Shown piece after piece: positions 1-10,034 of a stretch of 63,710 bases of DNA. Both the position numbers and the translations under genes were made by a program. The stretch lies in contig JASBRS010000003.1 of assembly GCA_030149325.1 (NCBI GenBank), positions 1-63,710 on the forward strand, written 5' to 3'. Numbering within the stretch: the stretch's first letter is position 1; every line of letters begins with the position of its first letter. The DNA is from Deinococci bacterium (GTDB lineage Bacteria > Deinococcota > Deinococci > Deinococcales > Trueperaceae). Under the pieces are notes generated by a model. The model had not been told where the DNA came from. It did not search any database and saw only the letters and a list, made by a program, of their open reading frames with translations.

Positions 1-3000
1 CTGGTGGGGTTGTCGGTGGCGCGCTACGTGCTGGCCATCGGCATCTTCATCGGCGTGGTGGTCTTCGGCCTGATCGAGACCAACAACCTCGGGGTGGATC
101 TGCTGCCCACCACCAACATCCCGGTGGTGATGATCGCGACCAGCTATCCCGGGGCGTCGCCCGCCGTGGTCGACCAGCAGGTGACCCAGGTGGTCGAGTC
201 GGCGGTGTCGACGGTCGGGGGCATCACCAGCATCAGCTCGAACAGCGGCACGGGCTCGAGCCGGGTCGTCCTGCAGTTCGGGCCCGACACCAACCAGGCC
301 GCCATCGCCAACGCCGTCGCCGCACAGGTGGCGTCGCTGCGGGGGCTCCCCGGCGACGCCGGCACGCCCATCGTTCGCACCTTCGACCCCAACGCGCAAC
401 CCATCCTGGAGATGGGCGTGACGGCGCCGGGCGCCAACATGGACGACGTCTACGCCTACGCCAACAACATCCTGGTGCCGGCCCTGCAACTGGTGCCGGG
501 GGTGGCGAACGTGAGCGTGTCCGGGGGCTCGCAGCTCCAGTACCAGGTCCTGCTCGATCCCGCCAAGCTCGCGTACTACAACCTCTCTCCGCAGCAGGTC
601 AGCTCGGCCATCGGCTCGTCGATCGTCAACCAGCCCATCGGGTCGATCACGCGCCAGAACGACGTGCTGACGTTCGCCACGACCAGCCAGCCGTCGAACG
701 TGGCCGACATCGCCGGCATGGTCGTCGACAGCAGCCGCAACATCCGCGTGCAGGACCTGGGCCGCGTGCAGACCGCCTCGATCGCCAGCAACTACACGCG
801 CGTCAACGGCCAGCCTGCGGTGCTGCTGTCGGTCCAGCAGGCGGCGGGCAGCAACGCCGTCGCGGTGGCCGACGGCGTGCGCAGCTACCTGGCGTCGACC
901 ACGCTGCCGACGGGCTACCGCGTCACCATCAGCAACGACACCACCGGTCCCATCGTGGCGTCGGTCCACTCGACCTTCCACGAGCTGTGGATCACCGCCA
1001 TCGTGGTGGCCGTGATCGTGCTGCTGTTCCTCGGCCGGCTGAACACCGCGTTCACGGTGATCCTGGCCATCCCCATCGCCCTGTCCGCGGCGCCCGTCCT
1101 CTACGGGCTCCTGGGCTTCACCTTCAACGAGGTGTCGCTGCTGGCGTTGATCGTGGCGATCGGCATCGTGGTGGACGATTCCATCGTGGTCGCCGAGAAC
1201 GTCGAGCGCTACCGGGCGCTGGGCATGGACCGGCGCACCGCCGTGTTGCGCGGCGCCAGCCAGGTGTTCGGCGCGGTCACGGCAGCCTCGTTGTCGCTTC
1301 TGGCGGTGCTCATCCCGGTGAGCTTCATGGGCGGCTTCGCCGGCAACTACCTGCGGCAGTTCGGGCTCGGGCTCGCCGCCGCCGTGTTCCTCTCCTGGCT
1401 CGAGGCCCTGCTGTTCCTCACGGTACGCATGGCGTACATCGGCGACGCGGCGCCGCAGACCTGGCGCGACGCGGGCCGGCATCTGCTCGGCCTCGGGGCG
1501 GCGGTGCGTTGGGGCTGGCGGAACTGGCGGCGCGCCTGGGGTCTGATCGTGCTGGTCGGCACGGCCTACGCGATGTGGCGCTTCCTGCCCCACCTCGCCC
1601 TGATCGCCCTGGTGGCGTACCCGATCGTCTGGATGGTCCTCGCCTACCTGGTGCGCGCCGGCTTCGCTCTCCTCGAAGCCCTCACCGGCACCCTCCACGG
1701 CTGGACCGAGGCGGGACTGACCCGGGTGCGCGATGGCTACGCCGCGCTGCTGTCTCGCATGCTCCCCTTCAGCGGCTGGGTCCTGCTCGGCGCGGCGGCC
1801 TTCCTCGCCCTCACCCTGTTCGTGGTCGGCCCGCGCGTCACGCTGAACTTCGTGCCCCAGACCGACTCCGGGTTGATGCAGATCGGCGCCCGCCTGCCTT
1901 CGGGCACGACGCTGGCCCAGGCCAACCAGGTGGCGGGCAAGGTCGAGGACTACCTGATGGCGCAGCCCGACGTCCGGACGGTGCAGACCAGCGTCAGCAG
2001 CAACGACATCAACGTCCAGGCCCAGCTCGTCCCGGTGACGAAGCGGCCCAGCATCTACGCCCTGGGCGCCGAGTACCAGCGCTCCCTGCAGCAGGCCGTG
2101 AGCAGCATCCCCGACGCCCGCGTGTTCGTGCGCACCGGTGGCGGGTTCCGAGGGCAAGGGTCGGGCGTCAGCTTCAACCTGCTCTCGACCGACTACGCGC
2201 TGCTGAGCCAGCGCCTCCAGCAGATCCCGACCGCCCTGGCCGACGACCCCAACGTGCTGAGCGCCGATGTCGGCAACCAACAGGCGTCGCCGGAGTTCGA
2301 TTTCGTGCCGAACCCCAACCTGTTGGCCGGGACCGGCATCACCGCCTCCACCGTGGCGCAGGTCCTGCGCAGCTACACCGGCGGCTCGACGGCCGGCACG
2401 GTACAGGTCGGTGGCGTGAGCGACAACATCGTCGTGCAGCTCGACCCCGGCTACCTCCAGGACGCGCAATCGCTGCTGTCGCTGCCGATCTACTCGCCCA
2501 CCCTCAAGACCAACCTGCAGGTGAGCCAGCTCGGCTCCATCATCGAGAAGCAGGCGCCCATCAGCATCAGCCGCAGCAACCGCCTCTACAGCGGGTCGTT
2601 CACGCTCACACCCAGCGCCACGGCACCCAGCCCCATCCAGTTCCAGCGGCAGGTCGCCCAGGAGCTCACGCGGGCAGGCGTGCTCGACGGCAAGGTGACC
2701 ATGGGCGCAGGCGACACCTTCGGGAGGGCCGGACTGTCCAGGCAGCTGGGGACGCTCGGGCCTCGCGTTTTCGCACTCGCCGTTCTGCTGGCCTACCTGG
2801 TGATGGGGGCGCAGTTCAACTCCTTCCGCTACCCCATCTACCTGTTGCTGCCGGTGCCGCTGGCCGTCGCCGGCGCGGTGTGGTTCCTCGTGCTCCAGGG
2901 CCAGTCGCTCGACATCTTCAGCCTCATGGGGATGCTGCTGCTGATCGGTCTCTCCGCCAAGAACGCCATCCTCTACCTGGAGTTCGTGGTCGAGAGGATG

Positions 3001-3363
3001 GGCAAGATGCCCTTCAAGGCGGCGATGGTCGAGTCGGCGCGGCTGCGCTTCCGCCCCATCGTCATGACCACCCTCACGGTCCTGGTGATCAGCTTCCCGC
3101 TGCTGTTCGGGCGTGGCGCCGGCTCCGAGTTCAACCATGGCATCGCGCTGGTCATGCTCGGCGGGATCCTGGTCTCCGCGCTGCTCACCTTCTTCGTGGT
3201 TCCGGCCGCCTTCTACCAGTTCGAGCGTTCCAGCCGGGCGGCGCGCCCGGCGATGGTACCGGCCACCGTCGGGCAGGGGCCGGCGCAGGTCGTCGCGGGA
3301 GGGGAACGGCCGCGCGAGGACGGCGGTCCCGAAGCGTGGCGCGCGTCCGACGACCGCGGTTGA
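1..3363 (+). CDS. RND-family efflux permease (AcrB/HAE1-like), 5' truncated
   Basis: Inner-membrane proton-driven exporter subunit of the resistance-nodulation-division superfamily. The reading frame is open to the window edge, and the usual first residues before the opening transmembrane helix are missing, so the start lies upstream. About 1,120 residues are visible. They include the PGASP motif of the first periplasmic loop (about residue 50) and the TM4 motif VVDDSIVV (about 395) with its proton-relay aspartates, followed by a second RND half. Odd feature: about residues 513-563 hold extra hydrophobic segments between the two halves, where most family members have only a loop. Which substrate it exports cannot be told. 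No adaptor or outer-membrane partner is visible downstream. Confidence 0.93.
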   Translation: MVGLSVARYVLAIGIFIGVVVFGLIETNNLGVDLLPTTNIPVVMIATSYPGASPAVVDQQVTQVVESAVSTVGGITSISSNSGTGSSRVVLQFGPDTNQAAIANAVAAQVASLRGLPGDAGTPIVRTFDPNAQPILEMGVTAPGANMDDVYAYANNILVPALQLVPGVANVSVSGGSQLQYQVLLDPAKLAYYNLSPQQVSSAIGSSIVNQPIGSITRQNDVLTFATTSQPSNVADIAGMVVDSSRNIRVQDLGRVQTASIASNYTRVNGQPAVLLSVQQAAGSNAVAVADGVRSYLASTTLPTGYRVTISNDTTGPIVASVHSTFHELWITAIVVAVIVLLFLGRLNTAFTVILAIPIALSAAPVLYGLLGFTFNEVSLLALIVAIGIVVDDSIVVAENVERYRALGMDRRTAVLRGASQVFGAVTAASLSLLAVLIPVSFMGGFAGNYLRQFGLGLAAAVFLSWLEALLFLTVRMAYIGDAAPQTWRDAGRHLLGLGAAVRWGWRNWRRAWGLIVLVGTAYAMWRFLPHLALIALVAYPIVWMVLAYLVRAGFALLEALTGTLHGWTEAGLTRVRDGYAALLSRMLPFSGWVLLGAAAFLALTLFVVGPRVTLNFVPQTDSGLMQIGARLPSGTTLAQANQVAGKVEDYLMAQPDVRTVQTSVSSNDINVQAQLVPVTKRPSIYALGAEYQRSLQQAVSSIPDARVFVRTGGGFRGQGSGVSFNLLSTDYALLSQRLQQIPTALADDPNVLSADVGNQQASPEFDFVPNPNLLAGTGITASTVAQVLRSYTGGSTAGTVQVGGVSDNIVVQLDPGYLQDAQSLLSLPIYSPTLKTNLQVSQLGSIIEKQAPISISRSNRLYSGSFTLTPSATAPSPIQFQRQVAQELTRAGVLDGKVTMGAGDTFGRAGLSRQLGTLGPRVFALAVLLAYLVMGAQFNSFRYPIYLLLPVPLAVAGAVWFLVLQGQSLDIFSLMGMLLLIGLSAKNAILYLEFVVERMGKMPFKAAMVESARLRFRPIVMTTLTVLVISFPLLFGRGAGSEFNHGIALVMLGGILVSALLTFFVVPAAFYQFERSSRAARPAMVPATVGQGPAQVVAGGERPREDGGPEAWRASDDRG

Positions 3364-3426
3364 GCCCTCGCGGGCGACGGACGGGACCGCCGGCAGCGCT
3401 GGCATCCCGTCCGTCGCCCCGGGCGC

Positions 3427-3455
3427 TTGCGTGAGCGCCGGCGCCCGCCTATAAT
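3427..3455 (+). promoter_or_regulatory. Sigma70-type promoter of rplU-rpmA
   Basis: A -35 TTGCGT (3427-3432) and a perfect -10 TATAAT (3450-3455) are separated by 17 bp. The predicted transcript starts near 3462 and carries a leader of about 150 nt before rplU. This is the best -10 match seen in the window, as expected for ribosomal protein genes. Confidence 0.85.
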
Positions 3456-3469
3456 GTCCATTCTGGTGG

Positions 3470-3612
3470 TAGCACCCTCCTGGGTGCCCAGCCACGAACG
3501 CGAGCGCAGATGGGCGCCGGGCGGTCCTCCGAGGACGGTTCAGGCGCTCGTTGGTGGCGGATGAAGGCACGGTGGCCAGCCCTGCGAGGCTGACCGCCGC
3601 TGGAGGTCAGAG
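3470..3612 (+). promoter_or_regulatory. Structured 5' leader of rplU, candidate L21 autoregulatory RNA
   Basis: The leader can fold into several helices: GCACCC/GGGTGC with a 4-nt loop (3472-3487); CGAGCGC (3501-3507) with GCGCTCG (3544-3550), extended by AA/TT across a bulge; an inner GTCCT/AGGAC hairpin (3524-3536); and CAGCC/GGCTG (3577-3592) just before the ribosome-binding site GGAGGT (3602-3607). L21 leaders are known in other phyla, but I cannot match this one to a described family. The regulatory role is inferred from position and pairing. Confidence 0.5.
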
Positions 3613-3613
3613 G

Positions 3614-3919
3614 ATGTTCGCAATCGTGAAGACCGGCGGCAAGCAGTACCGCGTAGCGGAGGGTGACGTGCTGCGCGTGGAGAAGCTGGCTGCCGAGGCC
3701 GGTGAGACGGTGGAGCTGCCGGTGCTCCTGCTCGGCGGAGACGACGTCAAGGTCGGCACTCCGAACGTCGAGGGCGCCAGCGTCCAGGCCGAGGTCCTCG
3801 GTCACGGGCGCGGCGACAAGATCGAGATCTACAAGTTCAAGGCCAAGAGCAACTACCGCCGCCACCGCGGCCACCGCCAGCCCTACACCGACGTGCGCGT
3901 CACCAAGATCCAGGGCTGA
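3614..3919 (+). CDS. rplU: 50S ribosomal protein L21
   Basis: Structural protein of the large ribosomal subunit, 101 residues, the usual size. The start [13 protein letters not shown] is the L21 hallmark, and the C-terminal basic stretch with [12 protein letters not shown] is the rRNA-binding segment. The ATG at 3614 is chosen because GGAGGT lies 6 nt upstream and the family begins exactly here; an earlier in-frame start would add unrelated residues. First gene of rplU-rpmA, with obgE next, a common bacterial order. Confidence 0.98.
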   Translation: MFAIVKTGGKQYRVAEGDVLRVEKLAAEAGETVELPVLLLGGDDVKVGTPNVEGASVQAEVLGHGRGDKIEIYKFKAKSNYRRHRGHRQPYTDVRVTKIQG

Positions 3920-3944
3920 GGGCGGTTCGAAGGAGTTCGACGAG

Positions 3945-4223
3945 ATGGCTCACAAGAAAGGCGTAGGCAGCTCCAAGAACGGGCGCGACAGCCAGTCCAA
4001 GCGCCTCGGCGTCAAGCGCTTCGACGGTCAGGTCGTCAACGCCGGCAGCATCCTGGTCCGGCAGCGCGGCAGCAAGTTCAAGCCGGGCGCCAACGTGGGG
4101 CTCGGCAAGGACTGGACGCTCTTCGCTCTCAAGACCGGCGTCGTGCGCTTCGCCGACAAGGGTCGGCGCGGCCGCTTCATCAGCATCGAGGCGCCGTCCG
4201 GCGAGGCGATCGGCGCCGACTGA
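3945..4223 (+). CDS. rpmA: 50S ribosomal protein L27
   Basis: Large-subunit protein near the peptidyl-transferase centre, 92 residues. It begins [16 protein letters not shown], the conserved L27 N-terminus, so there is no cleavable extension of the kind found in some Firmicutes. The motif [12 protein letters not shown] follows. It lies 25 bp after rplU with its own AAGGAG ribosome-binding site (3930-3935) and is presumably co-transcribed with it. Confidence 0.98.
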   Translation: MAHKKGVGSSKNGRDSQSKRLGVKRFDGQVVNAGSILVRQRGSKFKPGANVGLGKDWTLFALKTGVVRFADKGRRGRFISIEAPSGEAIGAD

Positions 4224-4263
4224 CCGCGCCGGGCACCGGCGCCCACAGGGAACGTAGGTTCGT

Positions 4264-4289
4264 GAGCGCGGCCCCAACGGGCCGCGCTC
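4264..4289 (+). terminator. 11-bp GC-rich hairpin between rpmA and obgE
   Basis: A perfect 11-bp inverted repeat (4264-4274 with 4279-4289) closes a CAAC tetraloop. No T-run follows, and the obgE ribosome-binding site GGAGG begins only about 5 nt later. It may be a weak terminator or attenuator, or an mRNA stabiliser or processing site that sets the ratio of ribosomal protein to Obg. Confidence 0.55.
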
Positions 4290-4302
4290 GTCATGGAGGC
4301 AC

Positions 4303-5658
4303 ATGGGATTCCGAGACGTCGTGGACATCACGGTGGAGGGCGGCAAGGGCGGCGACGGCGGCCTCTCCTTCCTGCGCCTGAAGTACATCCCCAAGGGCGG
4401 CCCGGACGGCGGCCACGGGGGTGACGGCGGCAGCGTGTACCTGCGCGCCGTCGACGACGTCACGGTCCTCGACCGCCTGGCGCCGCGTCGCCGCTACCGG
4501 GCGGGCACCGGGCAGCAGGGTGAGGGGCGTAACCGGGCGGGCTCCGGCGGCGCCGACCTGGAGCTCGAGGTCCCGGTGGGCACCGCCGCGCGCGACCTCG
4601 ACAGCGGCGAGCTCGTCGCCGACCTGATCGAGGAGGGCGAGCGGGTGCTCGTCGCGCGCGGCGGCAAGGGGGGGCGAGGCAACGCTTCGTTCGCCAGCTC
4701 GCAGCGGCGCACGCCGCGCTTCGCCGAGTTCGGGACCCGCGGCGAGCGTCGCCACCTGCGCTTGGAGCTCATGACCCTCGCCGACGTCGGCCTGGTGGGC
4801 TACCCCAACGCCGGCAAGTCGAGCCTGCTGGCCGCGCTGTCCAACGCCCGGCCGGTCATCGCCGACTACCCCTTCACCACCCTCACGCCCAACCTCGGGG
4901 TGGTCGAGCGCGACCTGAAGCGCTTCACCATCGCCGACATCCCGGGCATCATCGAGGACGCCCACCTGGGCCGCGGCCTGGGGCTCGACTTCCTGCGCCA
5001 CATCTCCCGCACGCGCCTGTTGGTGTACGTGCTGGACATCGCCGAGGATCCCGAGGCCACCCTGGAGGCGCTGCGCACCGAGCTGCGCAACCACGACCCG
5101 GGGTTGCTCGAGCGGCCCGCCCTGCTGGTCCTGAACAAGATCGACCTGGCCTCCCCGGACGAGGTGGCGGCGGCCGAGCAGCGGTTGAGCGCCGCCGGCC
5201 TGCCGGTGGTGAGCGTGTCGGCGCTCGAGAGGGCGGGCCTTGCGTCGCTCATCGACACGCTCTTCGCGGTGTTGCCGGAGCCGCCCAAGGCGGTGCGACG
5301 GGAGGCGGCGGAGCGGCGCCTCGAGGTGCGCCCGCTGGAGGTCGTGCGCGATGCCAGTGGGCTGGGTTGGCTGGTGCACGGCAGTGAGATCGAGGAGCTG
5401 GTCGGCCGCTTCGACCCCTCGAACGCCGACGCGGTGGCCTACCTGCAGCGCTTCTTCAAGACCTACGGCATCGACCGCCTGCTCGAACGGGCGGGCGCGC
5501 GTGACGGCGACGAGGTCCGCATCGGCGAGGCGGTGTTCGACTACTTCAGCGAGCGCACCGTCGACGAGGAGAGCGAGGACGCGTCCGAGGACGACGGTGA
5601 CGACGCAGACGAAGGCGAGGACGTCGTCGACGACGTCGAGGTGGGGGATCGGAGCTAG
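4303..5658 (+). CDS. obgE: GTPase Obg (CgtA), ribosome assembly
   Basis: Essential GTPase that monitors late 50S assembly; 451 residues. The domain order is a glycine-rich Obg fold (1-158), then a G domain with the P-loop GYPNAGKSS near residue 165, switch II DIPGII, and NKID. A C-terminal OCT domain (about 330-415) is followed by a strongly acidic tail. The ATG at 4303 has GGAGG just upstream. Neighbours rplU-rpmA and yqeK-LCP-rsfS are consistent with a ribosome and growth-control cluster. Confidence 0.97.
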   Translation: MGFRDVVDITVEGGKGGDGGLSFLRLKYIPKGGPDGGHGGDGGSVYLRAVDDVTVLDRLAPRRRYRAGTGQQGEGRNRAGSGGADLELEVPVGTAARDLDSGELVADLIEEGERVLVARGGKGGRGNASFASSQRRTPRFAEFGTRGERRHLRLELMTLADVGLVGYPNAGKSSLLAALSNARPVIADYPFTTLTPNLGVVERDLKRFTIADIPGIIEDAHLGRGLGLDFLRHISRTRLLVYVLDIAEDPEATLEALRTELRNHDPGLLERPALLVLNKIDLASPDEVAAAEQRLSAAGLPVVSVSALERAGLASLIDTLFAVLPEPPKAVRREAAERRLEVRPLEVVRDASGLGWLVHGSEIEELVGRFDPSNADAVAYLQRFFKTYGIDRLLERAGARDGDEVRIGEAVFDYFSERTVDEESEDASEDDGDDADEGEDVVDDVEVGDRS

Positions 5659-5794
5659 CGCGCTCGGTCGGCCGGCCGACCGGGCCTTCTCACCATGGTG
5701 TGGTTCAATGGGCGTCGCCGCCCCGCGGCGGACCGCCGCTGTCGGCGTCCCCCTCCGGGCAGCGACGGCCGGTGCGACGACGGACCGAGGAGCG

Positions 5795-6391
5795 ATGGAC
5801 CAGAGCGTGACCCTGCCCGACATGGACCCCTGCGACCGCCCGGAGCTGGCCCGCTACTGCGGCCGGGTCCGTGAGCGGGTATCGGCCGAGCGCTTCGACC
5901 ACATCCGGCGCGTGGTGCGCCTGGCCGAAGCCATCGCCGTCGCCAATGCCTTCGACGCCGCGGAGCGCCGCGCGACCCGCCTGGCGGCACTGCTGCACGA
6001 CGTCGCGCGCGATCTGCCCTCCGAGGAGCTGCTGCGCCTCGCCCCGCCCGAGAACGTGGTGGAGCAGGGTCACCCGCTCGCGGTCCACGGCCGTGCCGGT
6101 CGCGCCATCGCGGTGGGCTGGGGCGTCGACGACGAGCAGGTCCTGGAAGCCATCGAGGGGCATGTCTTCGGGGTGAGCCCCGACAACCGGGTCGGTGTGG
6201 CGGTCTACGTCGCCGACGTGTGCGAGCCGGGGCGCGGCGTGAACGACGACATCCGCGAGCTGGCGATGCGCGACCTGAGGGCCGCCTACGAGCTGGCGGT
6301 GGCCTCGAAGGTGCGCTACCTGCGGTCCAAGGGCACGTCGATCCACCCGGCCACCCTGAGGGTCTATGAGCAGATTGCTCACGGTACGTAA
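5795..6391 (+). CDS. yqeK: YqeK-type HD hydrolase (symmetrical Ap4A hydrolase family)
   Basis: Probable metal-dependent diadenosine tetraphosphate hydrolase, 198 residues. It has the HD signature (LLHDVARDL), an upstream His in the first helix (FDHIRRV), and a later GHVFGVSP where the family usually has GH.xGA. The ATG at 5795 has GAGGAG upstream; longer in-frame starts would run back into obgE. Its 3' end overlaps the LCP gene by 26 bp, so translation is probably coupled. The obg-yqeK-rsfS neighbourhood is conserved in many bacteria. Confidence 0.9.
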   Translation: MDQSVTLPDMDPCDRPELARYCGRVRERVSAERFDHIRRVVRLAEAIAVANAFDAAERRATRLAALLHDVARDLPSEELLRLAPPENVVEQGHPLAVHGRAGRAIAVGWGVDDEQVLEAIEGHVFGVSPDNRVGVAVYVADVCEPGRGVNDDIRELAMRDLRAAYELAVASKVRYLRSKGTSIHPATLRVYEQIAHGT

Positions 6392-7679
6392 CACCCGCAT
6401 CCTGATGCTGGCCGGGGTGCTGCTGGCGCTCGTCGGCCTGGCGGGCTACTGGCTCACGCGCGACGTGCACCGTTCGCCGCTGAGCCGGGAGCAGCGCCAG
6501 TTGCTGGGCATCAAGGGCAACGCCTTCCACGTCAGCTTCGTGGTGGCGGGACGCGACATCTTCTACTCCGCGGCGGAGTCCGACCCCATCTACGGCAAGG
6601 GCGGCGCCATCGTGGGCTGGAACTACAAGGGCACCACCAGCACCGCCGGCGTCAACACCGACACCATCCTCTACGTCGACATCACCGGCGACAACATCAC
6701 CATGATCGCGCTGCCGCGTGACATCTGGCTCCAGGACGCCGGCTACCGCATCAACGGGGTGTTCGCGCGCGAGGGGCCCGACGCGCTGCGGCGGCGGGTG
6801 TCGGCGATCCTCGGGGTCCCCGTCGACTACTACGCCATCATCAAGCTCGACATCTTCAAGCACCTCGTCGACGCCCTGGGCGGCGTGACGGTGAACGTGC
6901 CCTACGCCATGAACTACGACGACAACGTCGGCAACCTGCACATCCACTTCCAGCCCGGCCCGCAGCACCTCGACGGTCAGCAGGCGGCCGACTTCGTGCG
7001 CTACCGCCACACCCTGCGTGGCGACATCGACCGCCTCGACAACGTCAAGCGCCTCGCCTACGCCCTGATGGCCAAGGTCAAGGAGCTCAACGTGCGGGCG
7101 GTCACGAAGGTACCCGGACTGGTCGACACCTTCTTCCAGGACGTGCAGACCAACGCCAGCCCCACGCTGGTGCGGCAGCTCGCCTCGCGCGTGGGCAGCC
7201 TCCAGCTCAAGGAGACGGCCACCTTGCCGACGCAGGAGATCCAGGTCCCCGACGTGGGGACGGTGCTGACCGTCGACCCCCAGGAGGTCAACCGCTTCCT
7301 GGCCGACACCTTCGGGGGCACGCCCCGCGCCTTCGCCAAGGTCCCGAACGCCACGCTCCTGATCACCAACCGCAGCGGCCAGCACGGCCTGGGGCGTTGG
7401 TTCGAGCAGCGCCTGGTGGCCATGGGCGTGCCGGCCAAGGCTATCCTGGTGAGGGACGAGGTCACCGTCGACCCGACGCCGAGCCGGCTGCTGGCGACCC
7501 TGCCGGCCTGGCAGGACGCCGAGTTCTACGCTTCGTTGCTGCACACCAGCAAGCAGCAGGTCGATCACCTCGACCCCTACGACGGCCGCTCGATCGACCT
7601 CGAGCTCGTGCTCGGCAGCGACGCGACGGCCATGGTGCCGACCGGCGTCGACGTGACGCGGGCGGCGAGCGCTCGATGA
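6366..7679 (+). CDS. LytR-CpsA-Psr (LCP) family protein with LytR_C domain
   Basis: Membrane-anchored enzyme family that transfers lipid-linked glycopolymers to peptidoglycan. 437 residues: a short cytoplasmic start, one transmembrane helix (about 11-29), an extracytoplasmic LCP domain (about 85-260) with LPRDIW and the Arg-rich RYRHTLRGDIDRLDNVKR, and a C-terminal LytR_C domain (about 320-410). It overlaps yqeK at its start and shares an ATGA overlap with rsfS, so it belongs to the same operon. The acceptor polymer in this Gram-negative-like envelope is unknown. Confidence 0.9.
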   Translation: MSRLLTVRNTRILMLAGVLLALVGLAGYWLTRDVHRSPLSREQRQLLGIKGNAFHVSFVVAGRDIFYSAAESDPIYGKGGAIVGWNYKGTTSTAGVNTDTILYVDITGDNITMIALPRDIWLQDAGYRINGVFAREGPDALRRRVSAILGVPVDYYAIIKLDIFKHLVDALGGVTVNVPYAMNYDDNVGNLHIHFQPGPQHLDGQQAADFVRYRHTLRGDIDRLDNVKRLAYALMAKVKELNVRAVTKVPGLVDTFFQDVQTNASPTLVRQLASRVGSLQLKETATLPTQEIQVPDVGTVLTVDPQEVNRFLADTFGGTPRAFAKVPNATLLITNRSGQHGLGRWFEQRLVAMGVPAKAILVRDEVTVDPTPSRLLATLPAWQDAEFYASLLHTSKQQVDHLDPYDGRSIDLELVLGSDATAMVPTGVDVTRAASAR

Positions 7680-8062
7680 CGGTGTCGGAACCCGAGGGAG
7701 GGACGTTGCAGCCCAGCTCGAGCATGCCGGAAGAGGTCCAGCTCATCGTGGACGCTCTCGACGACAAGCGTGGCAAGGACATCGTGGTCCTCGACCTGAC
7801 CGAGGTGTCCTCCACGCTCGACTACTTCGTGATCGCCACCGGCGAGTCCCACCTGCAGCTCCGCGCCCTCGAGGACGGCGTCCGTGAACACCTCAAGGAG
7901 CACGGGTTCCGGGCGCGCAGCGTCGAGGGCCCGAGCGAGCGCTGGGTGCTGCTCGACTACGGCGGCATCGTGGCGCACATCATGAGCTCCGAAGCGCGCG
8001 CCTTCTACGATCTCGAGGGCCTCTGGGCCGACGCGCGGCGCGTTCAGGTCGAACCGGCCTGA
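7676..8062 (+). CDS. rsfS: Ribosomal silencing factor RsfS
   Basis: Binds L14 on the 50S subunit and blocks subunit joining when nutrients are scarce. 128 residues, with LDYFVIATG, the LDYGGIVAHIM core and the C-terminal YDLEGLWADA, all typical of the family. The ATG at 7676 overlaps the LCP stop (ATGA), indicating coupled translation. The first 17 residues are a non-conserved extension, so the downstream Met at 7724 is a possible alternative start. Confidence 0.95.
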   Translation: MTVSEPEGGTLQPSSSMPEEVQLIVDALDDKRGKDIVVLDLTEVSSTLDYFVIATGESHLQLRALEDGVREHLKEHGFRARSVEGPSERWVLLDYGGIVAHIMSSEARAFYDLEGLWADARRVQVEPA

Positions 8063-8069
8063 GCCCGAC

Positions 8070-8429
8070 ATGGCAGGCGCGACGGGACAGCCCCGGCACT
8101 GGGCCGAGGTGCTGGCGCGCCGTCACCTCGAGGGCCTGGGCTGGGACGTGGTGGCGACCAACTACGCGGTCCGCGGCGGCGAGATCGACCTGATCGCGCG
8201 GGACGGCGACACCTGGGTGTTCGTGGAGGTCCGGCAGCGGCGCAGCCTGCGCTTCGGTCACCCGGCCGAGACGCTCGACCGCCGCAAGCTGGCGCGGCTC
8301 CGGCACACCGCCCGCTACTTCCTGGCCGAGCACGGCGGCGACGCCGATGCGCCCGCGCGCTTCGACGTGGTGCTGGTCGTGGGCGACGCCGACCGGGCCG
8401 AGCTCACCCACCTGAGCGACGTGCTGTAG
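8070..8429 (+). CDS. YraN family (UPF0102) endonuclease-like protein
   Basis: 119-residue restriction-endonuclease-fold protein of unresolved function. Conserved core GGEIDLIARDGDTWVFVEVRQR: the D and the ExK-like pair match the nuclease active site, but the usual Lys of EVK is Gln or Arg here (EVRQR), as in some family members. It lies 7 bp after rsfS and probably ends that transcript. The start ATG at 8070 is the first in frame. Confidence 0.88.
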   Translation: MAGATGQPRHWAEVLARRHLEGLGWDVVATNYAVRGGEIDLIARDGDTWVFVEVRQRRSLRFGHPAETLDRRKLARLRHTARYFLAEHGGDADAPARFDVVLVVGDADRAELTHLSDVL

Positions 8430-8487
8430 CGCCGTGGGGTAGGCAAGCGGGGCCGGCCGCCGGCGTCGCCCGTGGCATACTGCCCTC

Positions 8488-10002
8488 GTGCGGAGCGTGG
8501 GGATCATCGACCTGGGCAGCAACACCGCCCGCCTGGTGGTCCTGCTGTACCGCCCCGACTACCGCTACCAGTTGCTCGACGAGCTGCGCGAGGTGGTGCG
8601 GCTGTCGGAGGGCATGGGCGAGGAGCGCATCCTGAGGGCGGCGCCCTTCCGCCGGGGCCTGGAGGCGCTGGCGACGTTCCGGAGCTACTGCGATGCCGCC
8701 GGCATCGACGACCTCCGGGCCACGGCCACCAGCGCCGTGCGCGCCGCGGCCAACGGCGCGAGCTTCGTGGCGGCAGCGCGCGAGCGGGCGGGCATCGAGC
8801 TGGAGGTCCTGGAAGGCGAGCAGGAGGCGCGCTACGGGGCGCTGGCCGTCGCCAACAGCCTCGAAGTGCGCGACGCGGTGGTGCTCGACCTGGGCGGCGG
8901 GAGCATGCAGCTCAGCCTGCTGCGCGAGCGTCGCTTCCAGGGGGGCGGAGCGTTGCCGCTCGGCGCCGTGCGCACGACCGAGGCCTTCCTCGGGAGCGAT
9001 CCACCTCGGGGCCGCGACCTGAAGGCGCTGCGCAAGCACGTGCGCGCGCTGCTGAGGCCGCGCGTCGCCGAGCTCGGCGCGGGCCTGCCCGTCGTCGGCA
9101 TGGGCGGGACGGTGCGCAACCTCGCCAACGTGGTGCAGGCGCGGACGGACTACCAGCCGGCGCTGCTGCACAACTACGTGCTGCGGCGCGAGGCGCTCGA
9201 CGAGCTGCTGGCCGAGCTCGCCGCCCTGCCGCTCGAGAAGCGGCGCGACGTGCGCGGCCTCAACCGCGACCGCGCCGACATCATCGTGGCCGGCGGCGTG
9301 GTCATCGCCGAGACGCTGGCGGCGCTCGGTGCCGACGAGGTGCGCATCAGCGGCCAGGGGCTGCGCGAGGGCCTGTTCTACCCCTACCTCTTCCCGGACG
9401 ATGATCACCTCGCCCCGGACGTCCGCGAGTTCAGCGCCTTGAACCTGATGCGCGAGTACTACGACAACCCAGCGCACAACCTCCACGTCCGCAAGCTGGC
9501 GCTGCAGCTCTTCGACCAGCTCGAGGCGCTCCACGGGCTCGGCGCGGCGGAGCGTTCGCTCCTGTCCGCCGCCGCGCTGGTCCACGACATCGGCATGGCG
9601 GTGGACTACTACGCCCACCACAAGCACGGCATGTACCTGGTGATGGGACGGGCGCTGCCCGGCTTCAGCCACCGCGAGCAGGTGTTGATCGCGTTGCTGG
9701 TGCGCTACCACCGTCGCGGGACCCCGGGCGACCAGGGCTACGCCCAGGCGTTGGAAGCGGGCGATATCGACCGGCTCACGACCCTGGCCGGCCTGCTGCG
9801 GCTGGCGGAGTACCTGGAGCGCAGCAAGGCGCAACGCGTCGACGAGGTGCGCTGCCACACCGCCGACGGCTTCCTGCAGGTCGAGGCGATCGCCCGCGGC
9901 GACGCCGACATCGAGGTGCGGGAGGCGGGCGCGCGGTCGGGGCTGCTGGCGTCGGCGTTGGGGGTACGCGTCGAGGTGGTGGCCGGGTACCCCGGGCCGT
10001 GA
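8488..10002 (+). CDS. Ppx/GppA phosphatase with C-terminal HD domain
   Basis: Exopolyphosphatase or pppGpp phosphohydrolase of the sugar-kinase/Hsp70 fold, 504 residues. The N-terminal domain (1-300) has IIDLGSNTARL and the phosphate loop VVLDLGGGSMQL. The HD-like domain (about 310-500) has VHDIGMAVDYYAHHKHG. Start GTG 8488 lies 6 nt after a CATACT -10-like box (8476-8481), so the mRNA may be leaderless. Polyphosphate and pppGpp activity cannot be separated from sequence. Confidence 0.93.
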   Translation: MRSVGIIDLGSNTARLVVLLYRPDYRYQLLDELREVVRLSEGMGEERILRAAPFRRGLEALATFRSYCDAAGIDDLRATATSAVRAAANGASFVAAARERAGIELEVLEGEQEARYGALAVANSLEVRDAVVLDLGGGSMQLSLLRERRFQGGGALPLGAVRTTEAFLGSDPPRGRDLKALRKHVRALLRPRVAELGAGLPVVGMGGTVRNLANVVQARTDYQPALLHNYVLRREALDELLAELAALPLEKRRDVRGLNRDRADIIVAGGVVIAETLAALGADEVRISGQGLREGLFYPYLFPDDDHLAPDVREFSALNLMREYYDNPAHNLHVRKLALQLFDQLEALHGLGAAERSLLSAAALVHDIGMAVDYYAHHKHGMYLVMGRALPGFSHREQVLIALLVRYHRRGTPGDQGYAQALEAGDIDRLTTLAGLLRLAEYLERSKAQRVDEVRCHTADGFLQVEAIARGDADIEVREAGARSGLLASALGVRVEVVAGYPGP

Positions 10003-10034
10003 CCGTGACGGCGGTCGGGCGCGATAATGGCGCC

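Noticed and set aside
4291-5823. 510-codon minus-strand frame opposite obgE
   Set aside because: Antisense shadow; the plus strand has an intact Obg protein with all GTPase motifs.
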